Assembly: GCA_007026445.1 (NCBI GenBank)
Contig: VDMD01000306.1
Span: forward strand, 1-11,301
DNA: 11,301 nt
Source: Schizophyllum amplum
Lineage: Eukaryota > Basidiomycota > Agaricomycetes > Agaricales > Schizophyllaceae
Direction of reading: 5' to 3'
Shown here piece by piece: positions 1 to 9,000 of this stretch. The notes under the pieces were generated by a model. That model was not told the DNA's origin. It saw only the letters and a list, made by a program, of their open reading frames with translations, and made no database searches. The first letter of the stretch is position 1, and each line of letters begins with the position of its first letter. Both the position numbers and the translations under genes were made by a program.

Positions 1-413
1 CTCCCTGTTCTGCGGGCCCGTCTTCGTGCAGGCCTTTGTTCTCACTTTCCTTGGCGAGTGGGGCGACCGCAGCCAGATTGCTACGGTTGCGCTAGGTGCA
101 GCACATGTGCGTGCCTTCGCGCTTTCCCCGCAGCGTGCGAACGTTCGCTGACTCGCACACACACAGAACGTGTACGTGGTGACATTAGGTACCGTGCTCG
201 GCCACGGTTGCTGCACCGCGCTGGCGGTCGTGGGCGGGAGATATATATCGACGAAGATCTCGGTCAAGCACAGTGCGTCATGTCGGTGGTGGTTTTCCCG
301 CGTCTGTATGCTGACCGCACCGCGCAGTAACGTTAGGAGGAGCCGTGCTCTTTCTGCTGTTCGGTATCGTGTACTTGCACGAAGCGTTCCAGATGCTGCA
401 TAGCGCCTTGTGA
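1..413 (+). CDS. GDT1: GDT1/UPF0016 family cation transporter, C-terminal part (5' end off window)
   Basis: The C-terminal half of a GDT1-family membrane protein (yeast Gdt1, human TMEM165), a Golgi Ca2+/Mn2+ transporter thought to exchange against protons. Three exons are visible: 1-106 (frame starts at base 2), 167-272 and 328-413, ending in TGA at 411-413. Introns are 107-166 (60 bp, GTGCGT...ACACAG, CTGACT branch point) and 273-327 (55 bp, GTGCGT...GCGCAG, GCTGAC branch point). Exon 1 carries the family signature E-x-G-D-[KR]-[ST] as LGEWGDRSQIATVALGAA, the second of the two copies such proteins have. Exon 2 gives a second membrane helix with GTVLGHGCCTALAVVGG, and exon 3 a last helix with ITLGGAVLFLLFGIVYLHEA. 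The first copy, the signal and the start lie to the left of the window. No frame correction is needed. It converges on the F-box gene with a 373 bp gap. Family assignment is firm; substrate is known only from homologues. Confidence 0.9.
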
Positions 414-786
414 TGCGTCGTGGCCCCTTGTAATGGGGCGATTCCTCCGACGTTGTGTGCTTAGAACGGATTCAGGGATATACCATACAGTGGCCCACGG
501 GCGTGTAACACTATAATGCCGCATACCATGTAACTCCTACAAGGAGTATATCCTGCCGCGTAGGATGTCTGCAGACTGGACTTTGAAGTCAGCGTCCCAG
601 TCAAAACAAAGAAAGCCGCATTAGGAAGGTATTGTTCTTCTGGGACACACTTGCTTTGAATTTGAGGAAAGATGTGAAAGCCTCAGGTGCAGGTGTCGCA
701 AAGTAGAAATACAGAAGGTCGTAGGAATACAAAATGTCGCACATGAGATAGGAGGACTGGCTATACAATGCCAGGCTGTTCGTAGT
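414..786. other. Intergenic gap between two convergent genes
   Basis: This stretch should hold the 3' untranslated regions of GDT1 (plus) and the F-box gene (minus). No coding sequence is recognisable. Two small inverted repeats can be seen: GCCCC/GGGGC at 423-427 and 435-439, ten bases after the GDT1 stop, and ACTCCT/AGGAGT with a 3-base loop at 533-547. Neither is long enough to call a functional element. No clear AATAAA polyadenylation signal is seen on either strand. Confidence 0.6.
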
Positions 787-2645
787 CTATGGGACATCCT
801 TCCGCTCCAGCCATATAGCGTCTTCACTGCCAAGGTCCACACCTTTCCCGCAGTCGAGCCGCCTACGCGATGGCAGCTCCCGCAGCTCCGTCTCCGTCCC
901 TCGCACGATCACGTAGTGCTCCCCATGCCACCCGATGAAGTCGAGCGACTTTACCGTCAGGGCGACGGCACGGGCCTGCGCGTTCCACAACTCCGTGCGC
1001 ATCTGGTGCTCCTTCTCCGACATGATGTTCTCCTGCGGTCGTTGCTTCGACGTGCAACGGAAGTGCAAGAAAGACAGATTGACGAAGCGCGCAAAGTCCG
1101 ATGCGTAGTCGCTCTGCGTCAGAATCAGCGACAGGCTCTGAAGGACAGGCAGCCCACTCACCATTGCAGCATCGCTGACGGTGCAGTACAGCGTCATGGC
1201 AGCCATCTCTTGCGGCAGGGACTTGACGAGAGCGCGTACGCCGACCTTGGTCAGGTTTGCGATGCGCACGCCGAGCACGCGGAGGCTCGTAAGCTCGGGA
1301 AGCAGGCCAAGCACCAGCTCTGAAGGGCAGCCGCCGAGGTCGAGCCGCCGCAAGAGCGTTCGCCGCGAGAGAAACTTGACGACGGCCTGATACAGCGCCG
1401 CCTCCTCCTCGTGCCCAACGAGTACGAAGCGGAAAGCCTGCAGACGCGGCAGCACAGAATGCTCGCCCCCGATGACATGGTCGCTGCCGAACACGATCGC
1501 GGCTGCCGCGGGCTCCTCGAGCGTGCCATGCAGCGTGAGACTGACAAGCCCCTGCGCGTGCGTGATGCGCGTGAGCACAAAGTGCGAGATGCGCGTGTCG
1601 ACGAGGTCGAGGTGTGTGATGGCCGACGGTCACCGACTGGAAGGCCGAGTCCCACGAGTGGTGCCGCGCGAGGTACGCGCCGAGGACGAGGTGCCGAAGC
1701 GTCGCCGCGTTCTCATCAAGCACCGTGCGCACCTCGCCCATGTCCGCGAACCCGTCGTCATCCTCGGCGCGGAGCGTGAATTTGCGGAGGTGGCGGAAGC
1801 GCGAGACGCCCTCTGCGTCGAAGTGCCAGCCGATGAGCCCGAGCGCGTGCAGGCGCGGGTGCGCGGCGAGCACGACCTGTACCATGTCGTCGCGCATCTC
1901 CGGGTAGCCGATCCACTCGAAGTCGCGGAGGGCGCGAAACTCGGGAGGGCGGCGCGGAAGATGCGCGCCATGAGGTCCATCATGTCGCCCTCTTCGTACG
2001 CCCAGTGTAGGCGTAATGACTTGACGCGGCTGGCGAACACGGCGTCCGCCTTGGCGCGGTCGAAGATGTCCAGGCCGCGATTGGTTGCATCGACGTCTTC
2101 GCCGAAGTAGAGGTCTAGGGTGCGGAATATGATGCGGGCGGCGATATCGCGATGGAAGGACGAGACGAAGAGCCAGGTGCGAAGGTGATATCTCGGGGTG
2201 TGCATCGCTATGCGCTCCCATATCTCGGCGGGCGCGCGCTGCGACGCCGGTTCGCACTTGAAGTGTATAACGCGATCGCGTCGAAGGTGTTTGTGTATCT
2301 CGCGGTTCGACGGATCCGTCTTCAAGACGGCCTGAAAGTCTGGGGAAATTGAGTAGGATTCTTAGATAGCGATGCAGGACACGTACCGGCCTCGGCCTGA
2401 GCGAGCAACCGCTCCCCCTGCACCTTCCGCGCATTCCCCCTCGCTAGAAGCGCGCGCGCTACATCCTCCTTGGGCAAATTTGGTGTCCGCAGATAAACGT
2501 CCAGATAGTGCTCGACCTGTGGGCCATATTTCCCCGCCTCGATGAGTGCTAGTGAGGTGTCCAGCAGGAAAGTGGCCTTGTTCGGGAGGGGAAGCGCATG
2601 CAAGGCGTCGGATATCGTCGTCGTGAGTTCGTCGGTGGGCGGCAT
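787..2645 (-). CDS. F-box / leucine-rich repeat-like protein (frame disrupted twice)
   Basis: A fungal F-box protein, presumed substrate adaptor of an SCF ubiquitin ligase. Exon 1 is 2645-2387 (first in-frame ATG at 2645), the intron is 2386-2340 (47 bp, GTACGT...CCCCAG), and exon 2 is 2339-787. The join gives AEADFQAVLKTDPSNREI. Residues about 65-100 form a TPR-like helical stretch (ALLARGNARK...DFQAVLKTDP). The F-box covers about residues 122-166 (PAEIWERIAMHTPRYHLRTW, then FVSSFHRDIAARIIFRTLDL). The rest is leucine-rich, with repeats such as RLHALGLIGWHF and LLRRLDLGGC. The frame changes twice inside exon 2: near 1941-1946 one base seems missing, and near 1622-1633 one base seems extra, so the first frame is restored and the protein then runs open to 787. 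The middle part (EFRALRDFEWIGYPEMRDDM onward) exists only in the shifted frame. This is either sequence error or a damaged copy. Polypore F-box families are large, and no specific target can be named. Confidence 0.8.
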
Positions 2646-3116
2646 CGCGGGGATAGCTATTGCTGATATAGGACAGCAGTCATTATAGGGAGGTATATAA
2701 ACCCAACGCGAGTCCCGGGCGCAATGTCGGACCAGGAGTCGATGCGACTGCGGTCGCCGTTCTTGCGGGCCGCCGGTTTGAGTGGCTTGGCAGGAACCCT
2801 CAATCAAAGCTCGCTCGGCCAATAGGAGTTGGCCTATGTCCTCGGTGCTGGGCGGAGAGTCGAGGCTCGAGGAAGAATACAGCAACGAGCGTCCGAGAGC
2901 TCGTCGTTGTCAAGAAGCAAAAGAGCGCGACCGAAGTTCACCATGTGGCACACCTACCTTCAATGAACGCTGTCTGATACGCGCTTGCCATTGGAGTCTT
3001 AGTTATGAGGGGCATACGAGCATCTCAGAGAAGGAAAGGATTTTGCATTGTAGACCCCAAGAATGAGTGATAGAAGTTACAGGTATAGATACACCTCTGC
3101 ACGTTTACACAATATT
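2646..3116. other. Intergenic region between two tandem minus-strand genes
   Basis: This 471 bp stretch should contain the cel6 3' untranslated region and poly(A) site (3116 downward) and the promoter of the F-box gene (2646 upward). The frame of F-box exon 1 stays open upstream to about 2885 but contains no ATG before 2645, so it is treated as untranslated. A plus-strand open stretch at 2782-3066 also lacks an ATG start and resembles nothing known. No RNA gene or repeat was seen. Confidence 0.5.
2694..2701 (-). promoter_or_regulatory. Possible TATA element of the F-box gene
   Basis: TTTATATA on the minus strand (TATATAAA on the plus strand) lies 49-56 bases upstream of the F-box ATG, a plausible distance for a core promoter with a short leader. 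Its stronger orientation faces the plus strand, where no gene is recognised. The assignment rests on motif and position only. Confidence 0.35.
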
Positions 3117-4469
3117 TTAAGCCAGAGCCGGGTTGGCGTTCTCGAGAAGCATCTCGAAGTATGCTTGGTTCCATGCACCAGCCTCAGGAGCCGGCTTGTA
3201 CGCTGACGAAGTTATCAGCATGAGATCGGCATAACTATCAAAGCGACACTCACCATCCTCCTTCCCGCAGAACGAATCGTAGCGCGTGGCCGAGGAGTCG
3301 GAGGTACCGTCAGACTCGCCTCCGGGCTTGACCCAGACGAACGCGTCAGCGAGCTCCAACCCAGTATCGGTTGTCGGGCGAACACCGAACCCGGCGCCGT
3401 TGACGTTGCACCAGTCGCCCCACTCGAGGCGGAGGCCCTGGACGGCGTTGCGGCCAGTGTCGACGATGGCGTGGTTCGGGAAGCCGGCGGTCGCGAGCGC
3501 GTCGCCGAAGAGCGTCACGTAGCGCTTCTCGTCCTGGGCCTTGTTGTACTGGCCGTCGGGGGCGTTCTCGAACTCGCCTGGGCTGAGCGACCACGCGTTC
3601 CAGCCGGCGACGTTCGTGGAGATTCCGCGAACCTGTGCGGGCGAGCCGGCGGCCTTGTACACCTTGGCGAGCTCCTGCGCACCCGGGGCGAGGTTGTCGT
3701 TCCAGCCAAGCCAGCCACCATGGCCAGCGTCAACGTACCTGTGGCGCGGTTAGTGTAGCACGCGTACGACGCAGGACTACCCACATCATGACGTTGGGGA
3801 GGTTGAGCTGCTCGAGCGCGTACGCGACACCATCCTCGTAGCCGGATTTAGAGTTTGCGCACGCCGTTTGGTCAATGTTGGTGACCAGGTTGGGGAGCGA
3901 GTCAGGCTCGATGATGGCGGCGATGGCGATGTTCGGGTTGTTCTTGATGATGGCCACAATCGCTGAATCACAGTTTAGATAGAGAGCCTCAGGATACCAG
4001 GTAACTCACGGTCAATGTACTCGGACTTGTACCGGTCGATCTCGCCAACCGCCAGTTCACCGTTAGAGGCCTTGGCGGCGCAATCACGGCCCGGAAGATC
4101 GTAGATAACGACACCGAATATTTCGTCGCAAGTGGTCTCTTGCAAGTAACTCTCAAAGGTGTCGATAGTCGAGATGGTGTCGCTAAAGGACTTCGTAAGA
4201 ACGAATAAAATTGAGAGGACTTTCGCGTACAGCCAGAGGAAGGTGCCAACATCCGCAACAGCGAGGGCCGCCGCTTCCAGGGAGCTGTCCGTGAGGTTGG
4301 CCGCCGCAGCCGTGACGAGCTCAGCGTAGTGGCTGTTCGCGTGGAGCGTGAGACCCTCGAACGGGTTGCCCGAGAGCGTGACGTCGGAGTCGCATCCCTG
4401 GCGGCGCTGCTTGGTCGCAGGGGTGGCGATGGCCGCGGAGACTAGAGCGAGAAGAGCCAGGAACTTCAT
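3117..4469 (-). CDS. cel6: Secreted glycoside hydrolase family 6 cellobiohydrolase (cellobiohydrolase II), no CBM1
   Basis: An inverting exo-cellulase that releases cellobiose from the non-reducing ends of cellulose. Exons: 4469-4231, 4182-4010, 3962-3785, 3738-3254, 3202-3117. Introns: 4230-4183 (48 bp, GTACGC..TTTAG), 4009-3963 (47, GTGAGT..TTCAG), 3784-3739 (46, GTGGGT..CACAG, ACTAAC branch), 3253-3203 (51, GTGAGT..GTCAG). The spliced product is 386 aa with no frame fault. Residues 1-16 are a signal peptide (MKFLALLALVSAAIA), followed by a short stretch with KQRR. Family 6 landmarks: FLWLDT (Asp81), YDLPGRDCAAKASNGE (Asp113 fits the catalytic acid of the RDCAA motif), IIEPDSLPNLVTN (154-166), YVDAGHGGWLGW (198-209), STNVAGWNAW (237-246), WGDWCNV (303-309), VWVKPGGESDGTSDSS (331-346) and PAPEAGAWNQAYF (362-374). 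NLT at 58-60 is a possible N-glycosylation site. There is no cellulose-binding module or Ser/Thr/Pro linker at either end. The Cys usual in the GGECDG motif is Ser here. A TATA box lies 40 bp upstream. Confidence 0.95.
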
Positions 4470-4508
4470 TGTGGACCGATGCTGGAGAACGACAGAGAGA
4501 CTCGCAGC

Positions 4509-4516
4509 CTTATATA
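4509..4516 (-). promoter_or_regulatory. TATA box of the cel6 gene
   Basis: TATATAAG on the minus strand lies 40-47 bases upstream of the cel6 ATG, in the correct orientation. If transcription starts about 25-30 bases downstream, the leader would be only about 10-20 bases. This is a motif and spacing argument; the start site is not visible in the sequence. Confidence 0.6.
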
Positions 4517-4566
4517 CTCTCTCGGGCCAGGGTGTCAGGCATCTGGGCTGCAGATACGCCGACGTC

Positions 4567-5210
4567 CTACCTGCGTAGCTCCAGAACGTGTCGTCGAGTT
4601 TGTCCGAAGGGGAAGACGATCACGGGGAAGTCCTCGGGGAGCTGGTCGTAGGGCTGCATAGACGACGGCGCGTCAGGTGATGAAGCGTCGTGAGCCTGTG
4701 TGTGCTTCGGACTTCTTTCGCTATTGACCGAAGATATCGAGTGGCTGGTGCAAATTTTCCGAGGAAAGGGAGAGTACAAGGTCCTCACTGCTCCGCAGTA
4801 AGTCCGCCTGGAGGGAAAGCAGGTCATCAGCGAAAAGACAATGACAAGTCGGGGACAGGGAAAGCCTTAATGCGTATGTTGCACTATGTTGAGCACACAC
4901 CGTCCCAAAGATATCAACAGAAGATTCTCTGTGTAGGTCGAAGAAGATGGCAGACTTCTGGCGGCGAAGTGCATCGAGGATGATCCAGAGTCCGGTAGTC
5001 AAACGACGACCTTGAATGCAGGTGACCAGATCTGAGGTGAGAACACATGAGGTGAGCCGTCCAGCAGGTTTTCCCGCCCGCAGCCTCAGGACTCCGCATG
5101 TCTGTTCAACGGGATTGTCAACCCATAGAGTAGCCAGGACTCCGAGAGCAGTCTCTTCGTAGGTCGACGCACGCGACGTTTCGCCGTTCGGTGTCGCTTG
5201 CTTCAGCCAT
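4567..5210 (-). other. Unresolved open stretch, possibly a broken or misread small gene
   Basis: On the minus strand, an ATG at 5210 opens a short frame starting MAEASDTERRNV. The neighbouring frame, one base off, is open from about 5257 to 4721 without any ATG (for example ETALGVLATLWVDN and LWIILDALRRQKSAIFFDL). A fair GT-AG intron could run from 4900 to 4808 (93 bp, GTGTGT...CCCTCCAG with a CTGAT branch-like site). Downstream, another frame stays open to 4567 and ends in YDQLPEDFPVIVFPFGQTRR. I recognise no family. It would end about 50 bp upstream of the cel6 TATA box. The one-base jump between ATG and open frame resembles the faults in the neighbouring genes. It may equally be chance openness in non-coding DNA. 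Confidence 0.2.
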
Positions 5211-6043
5211 CTCGGAGAATCAGCAGAAGAGAAATGGAGCTGAGGTCCACGCCTCAAGCCCAGAGACCTGAGTGAGTTTCGCCAAGGCGACTCCAGAATC
5301 TGACTTGGGGTGAGTTCAACTTCAAGAGCGTCGGGTCTCGTCCGAACGAACCGGTCCGATTCAGATGCCGGATGGCCGCGTTGTTGCCACGAGCAAACTG
5401 CAATGACACGCAGTCATGTGATCATAAACGGTCGGAGCCGAGTCTGAATTGAAACGTGGGGCGGCCTTTCATCAACTTGAACCTGAACCACCACCTTGTT
5501 CTCCCCGCCAACGTCTCTTTATGCCGCCATGGACGTCGATATCTACTACAAGGAAACAAGATGAACGTATGAATATGCAGGATACATGGAAGACGAGATA
5601 TTGGAATCGCTAAACGGGTACGCCAGGTGCGTAGGTTCTCTCCCCAACGCCGTCGTCCGATCCTCATGCGCTTCACGCACGACCTCGTCGGTGGCTCAAA
5701 CACACGCTGCTACCATGACTATGGCATCTGAAAGCGTGGCAGAACCATTTTGTGGAGAAGGCTCGCTCGCCAAGTTTGCCCGCGGCGGCGCGTTGTACAG
5801 AATCTCAAGCCTCAAATTTCGTCTCCATCCCTACACAAGTCATATATGCCACTCATACCCTCTGTGTATGCTCTCTGATATGGATCCCTTGCTTTCTGGT
5901 CAACATGACAGCATCGAGAAGCTCCAGTGTCACCAAAACCGCACGAACGCCCACAAAGGTCACGCCGCAAACAAAGGTTTACGAGCCTACAGCTGAATTA
6001 TCACTTCCCCCGACGCTCTCCTCGAATCAATAAAAGGAAGAAC

Positions 6044-9000
6044 ATGGCTCTCAACCCCGTCACTGCTTCTACTTCGCGCCACGACACAACAGAGGACATC
6101 ACGTCGTTGTAAGCCATGCTCATGTCCATTTCGTAACCGGTCCCTAACAGCGTATCTTAGCTCTGTCATTGAGGAGCGCCCGCCGAAGAGAGCGAGGACT
6201 TCTAATGCAAAACCCTCTCCTCAAGTCGAGCGAAGAAAGCTGCGCCACAGAAGCCCACTAAATTGCAGATGCCCAGTTCTCCCGAGCGACCCGAAACCAT
6301 CTGCGGATGCGCCAACCTCACCGATCGAGGATCCTAGCGGATTTATTGGTAGCTCGAATGCCGGACCAAGCGTGCCGTCTGCAACTAAGAGCGGTAGACT
6401 CTTGATGGCCCTCGAAGAACGGATCGCAAGCCACAGGACCTCGGGAAATTTGGGATCGAGAACAATGAAGCGACCGACAGACAACGCGAACAAGCAGAAG
6501 ACCAATAATGTTGCCAAATCAGGCGGTGCCACAATGATCTCGAAGCAGCGCGAGGAGTCGTCCAGGAAGGCCGCGAGCTCGCAGCCAAAGCCGGCGCCCA
6601 AGATTGAGCCCACCACGTATGTTCAATGCGTTAGACAGGCAAGAAAAGAGCAGAGCCAGTGCGGCGCCGGCACCAAGAACACCTTCGCCGGCATGATCAT
6701 ATACTTGCTTATTGCGGACGACGATATGGAAGATGTCGGCTGCAAAGTCAATTGTGTACGTCCGCCCTCCGTGCTCGCTTCATTCCATCGCGTCTCACAA
6801 TCACTGCAGCTCATGATGCACGGCGCCACGGTTCTTCCACGCTACAGACCAGAGGCATGCACGCACATCATCACCGCCGAGCCTTCCCTCGACCCATCGC
6901 TCTGGTTCGTATGCGGATCGACTCCGTCGACATGATCCGAAGCACATCATGATCTTCAACTGGAACTTTGTAGTCGCTGTGCTGAACAACTTGATCGCTG
7001 CGGAGTCCCAGATATATGCGAAGAAGGCAGCTCAAGGGAAGAATTACAACCCCGCTAATGAGATCCTTCCCGAGAGTCGCCCACCCGGCTATTTCATTCC
7101 ACCTCAGGAACTATGGCCTGAGTATTACGCGTGTCCGGACAGAGAGGATATTCTCAAGTTGGGCGTCCATGACCAGCAGAGGAATCCTCAGACGGCAAAT
7201 ACGCCCGATCCCAAGGTGTCGACTGCTTCGTCGCCTCATGATGCTGCCACGTCTCGGTCTTCGTCCGCTGGCGCGCCGACTCCTGCAAACGCCTCAGACG
7301 CGAATGGAATGCTCACTCCTGGCAGATCTTCAGCGGCGCCTGAGGATTCGGTCTGCAGTAAATCTGACCCATCTGACCCTCTTGCGGAGTTCTACGAGCA
7401 GGCGAAGGAGGATCGCGTGAAAGAGAACACTCCTGCTGTGCCCAATGCGCAACTGTTGAACGATATAGCGAACGTGCGTAGCATCTCCAATCTTGATATC
7501 TCGAGGCTTACCATGTTTGTAGTGGTGGGACTTGAAGCGAGACGTCGGGAAAGAAGGTAAAGAGGAGAAGGAGGTGCGCAAATTTCAGATTTACTGTGTG
7601 TATCACATCGCTCATGTACCGTCAGGGCGCCTGGTGGGACAGAGCGGAAGAGACCGAGGACGAAGATGGGGTGGAGGATAGCCCGGTAAAGAAGGGGAAG
7701 AAAAAGAAAGGCAAACGGGTGAGTGCGCGCATGCTCGTGGTATTGCAGGTCTGCTTCATGCGGACTTGCACTCTTTCTTCGGACTTGCACTCTTTCTTCG
7801 GACTTGCACTCATCGGTCCGTCCTGCCTCCGCAACTCTTAATCCACACTTCTTCAGGGCTTCACATGCGACATCAAGCCTGCCCCTGGAGCCCGAGGACC
7901 ATGCCCCAATCAGGACGTCGTCGATACTTTGACCGAGCTCATGGGACTGCACAAGGTGAAGCCGGCGACGACCATCACTGGAGGGCGTTCAGTTATCAGA
8001 AGTGTGAGTGGGCCAGTAATTGTTCGTTCGTGGAATGCATTGCTCACTGTCGTGTTTATGCTCGCCTTCAAACTTCAGCTTTGAAAGCAATCCGCGACTA
8101 CCCAAATCGTATCCGGTCTGTAAAGGAGGCGAAGAAGATCCCCGGTGTGGGGGAGAAGACAGCAGATAAAGTAAGCCCTTACTCCTTCGTCGTGAGCGAG
8201 GCATTGACCTTCAACGCTCGCCCCCAACAGATCATGGAGATCATCCACACTGGTAATCTTCGCCGCCTGCATCACGAGCACACCGAGGACGTCGATGTCT
8301 TGAGGCTGTTCCAGGGAATCTACGGTGTCGGTGAGTTTTTTTGGGTGTGGTTACGTGACTGCTGGTCTCTGGTGGCATACAGTGCCGAATCATGCATATT
8401 GCCGTACTTTATACGTCGATCCGAATACTCACGGCAGTGCAGGCCAAGCGACCGCCGTAAACTGGTATGCCTGGGGATGCCGCACACTCGAGGACATCAA
8501 GGAGGGGAAGCACGGCGTGAAGTTGACGACATGTCAAAAGATCGGGCTAAAGTATTATGACGGTGAGTGGCCGAGTCTCACTACCAGTCTCACGACGAAG
8601 GGGCCTGACGAGTCATCCACAGATCTGCAGCTGCGTATGCCGCGGGAGGAGGTGCAGGCGCTGTTCGACGTAATTGTACCATACGGTTTGTGGATATCGA
8701 TGTGCATGTAATCCCAGACTGACGGTCTGCCAATAGCGAGGAGGATCGACCCGAAGCTGGAGCTCCGGGCAATGGGAAGCTTCAGGCGGTGAGCCGGCAT
8801 GCACTTACTCGTCAAACCAAGCCGCTAATAAGTCATCCGTTTCTTCAGCGGTAAGAAGGACTGCGGTGACATCGACATCATGATTACGCGCCCAACCGAC
8901 GACGGCGAGACACACGCTGGCGCGCTCCGCGAATTGCTACTGAAGCTGCATCGAGCGGACATACTCACTGAAGACCTGGCCGTGCCTGACGATCTGGACG

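Larger units (their letters stand above)
4470..6043. other. Divergent intergenic region (cel6 and DNA polymerase promoters)
   Basis: About 1.57 kb separates the start codons of cel6 (minus) and the Pol X gene (plus), so both promoters must lie here. Apart from the cel6 TATA box and the doubtful minus-strand stretch at 4567-5210, nothing specific is recognisable. The part from 5260 to 6043 has several medium open frames on both strands (for example plus 5586-5996) that show no known motif, no splice pattern and no good start. There are no terminal repeats, target-site duplications or transposase motifs that would mark a mobile element. Confidence 0.5.

Noticed and set aside
533..547. Small hairpin ACTCCT-ACA-AGGAGT as a terminator or RNA element
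   Set aside because: A six-base stem is likely by chance in an 11 kb window, and eukaryotic 3' ends do not use such terminators.
1549..1633. An 82 bp intron (GTGACC...GCGCAG, minus strand) explaining the second F-box frame change
   Set aside because: It would join frames correctly, but the donor is poor, it would delete a good leucine-rich segment (ITHLDLVDTRISHFVLTRIT), and it leaves the first frame change near 1944 unexplained.
2782..3066. Plus-strand open frame of about 94 codons between the F-box and cel6 genes
   Set aside because: It has no ATG start, no recognisable motif, and it lies over the promoter and 3' regions of minus-strand genes. The nearby TATATAAA is better explained as the F-box promoter.
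4482..4813. Matches to the carbon-repressor (CreA/Mig1) consensus SYGGRG upstream of cel6, such as CTGGAG at 4482 and 4808 and its complement at 4579
   Set aside because: The six-base degenerate motif is expected about once per 256 bp on two strands, so these matches carry no weight without binding data.
5422..5996. Medium open frames on both strands between cel6 and the polymerase gene
   Set aside because: No known motif, no ATG in good context for the minus-strand one, no splice structure, and composition like non-coding DNA.
6617..6655. A 39 bp intron in the polymerase starting with a good GTATGT
   Set aside because: Only a GAG acceptor keeps the frame, the length is below the other introns here, and the region reads through without it. 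It remains possible.
6905..6965. An intron starting at GTATGC to explain the BRCT frame jumps
   Set aside because: The acceptors are too near or non-consensus, or they remove the conserved IFNWNFV segment.
7766..8560. A long plus-strand open frame of 264 codons across the polymerase gene
   Set aside because: It runs through the repeat-bearing intron and other introns. Only parts of it (WRAFSYQK to KTADK, and IMEIIHTG onward) are real polymerase exons.
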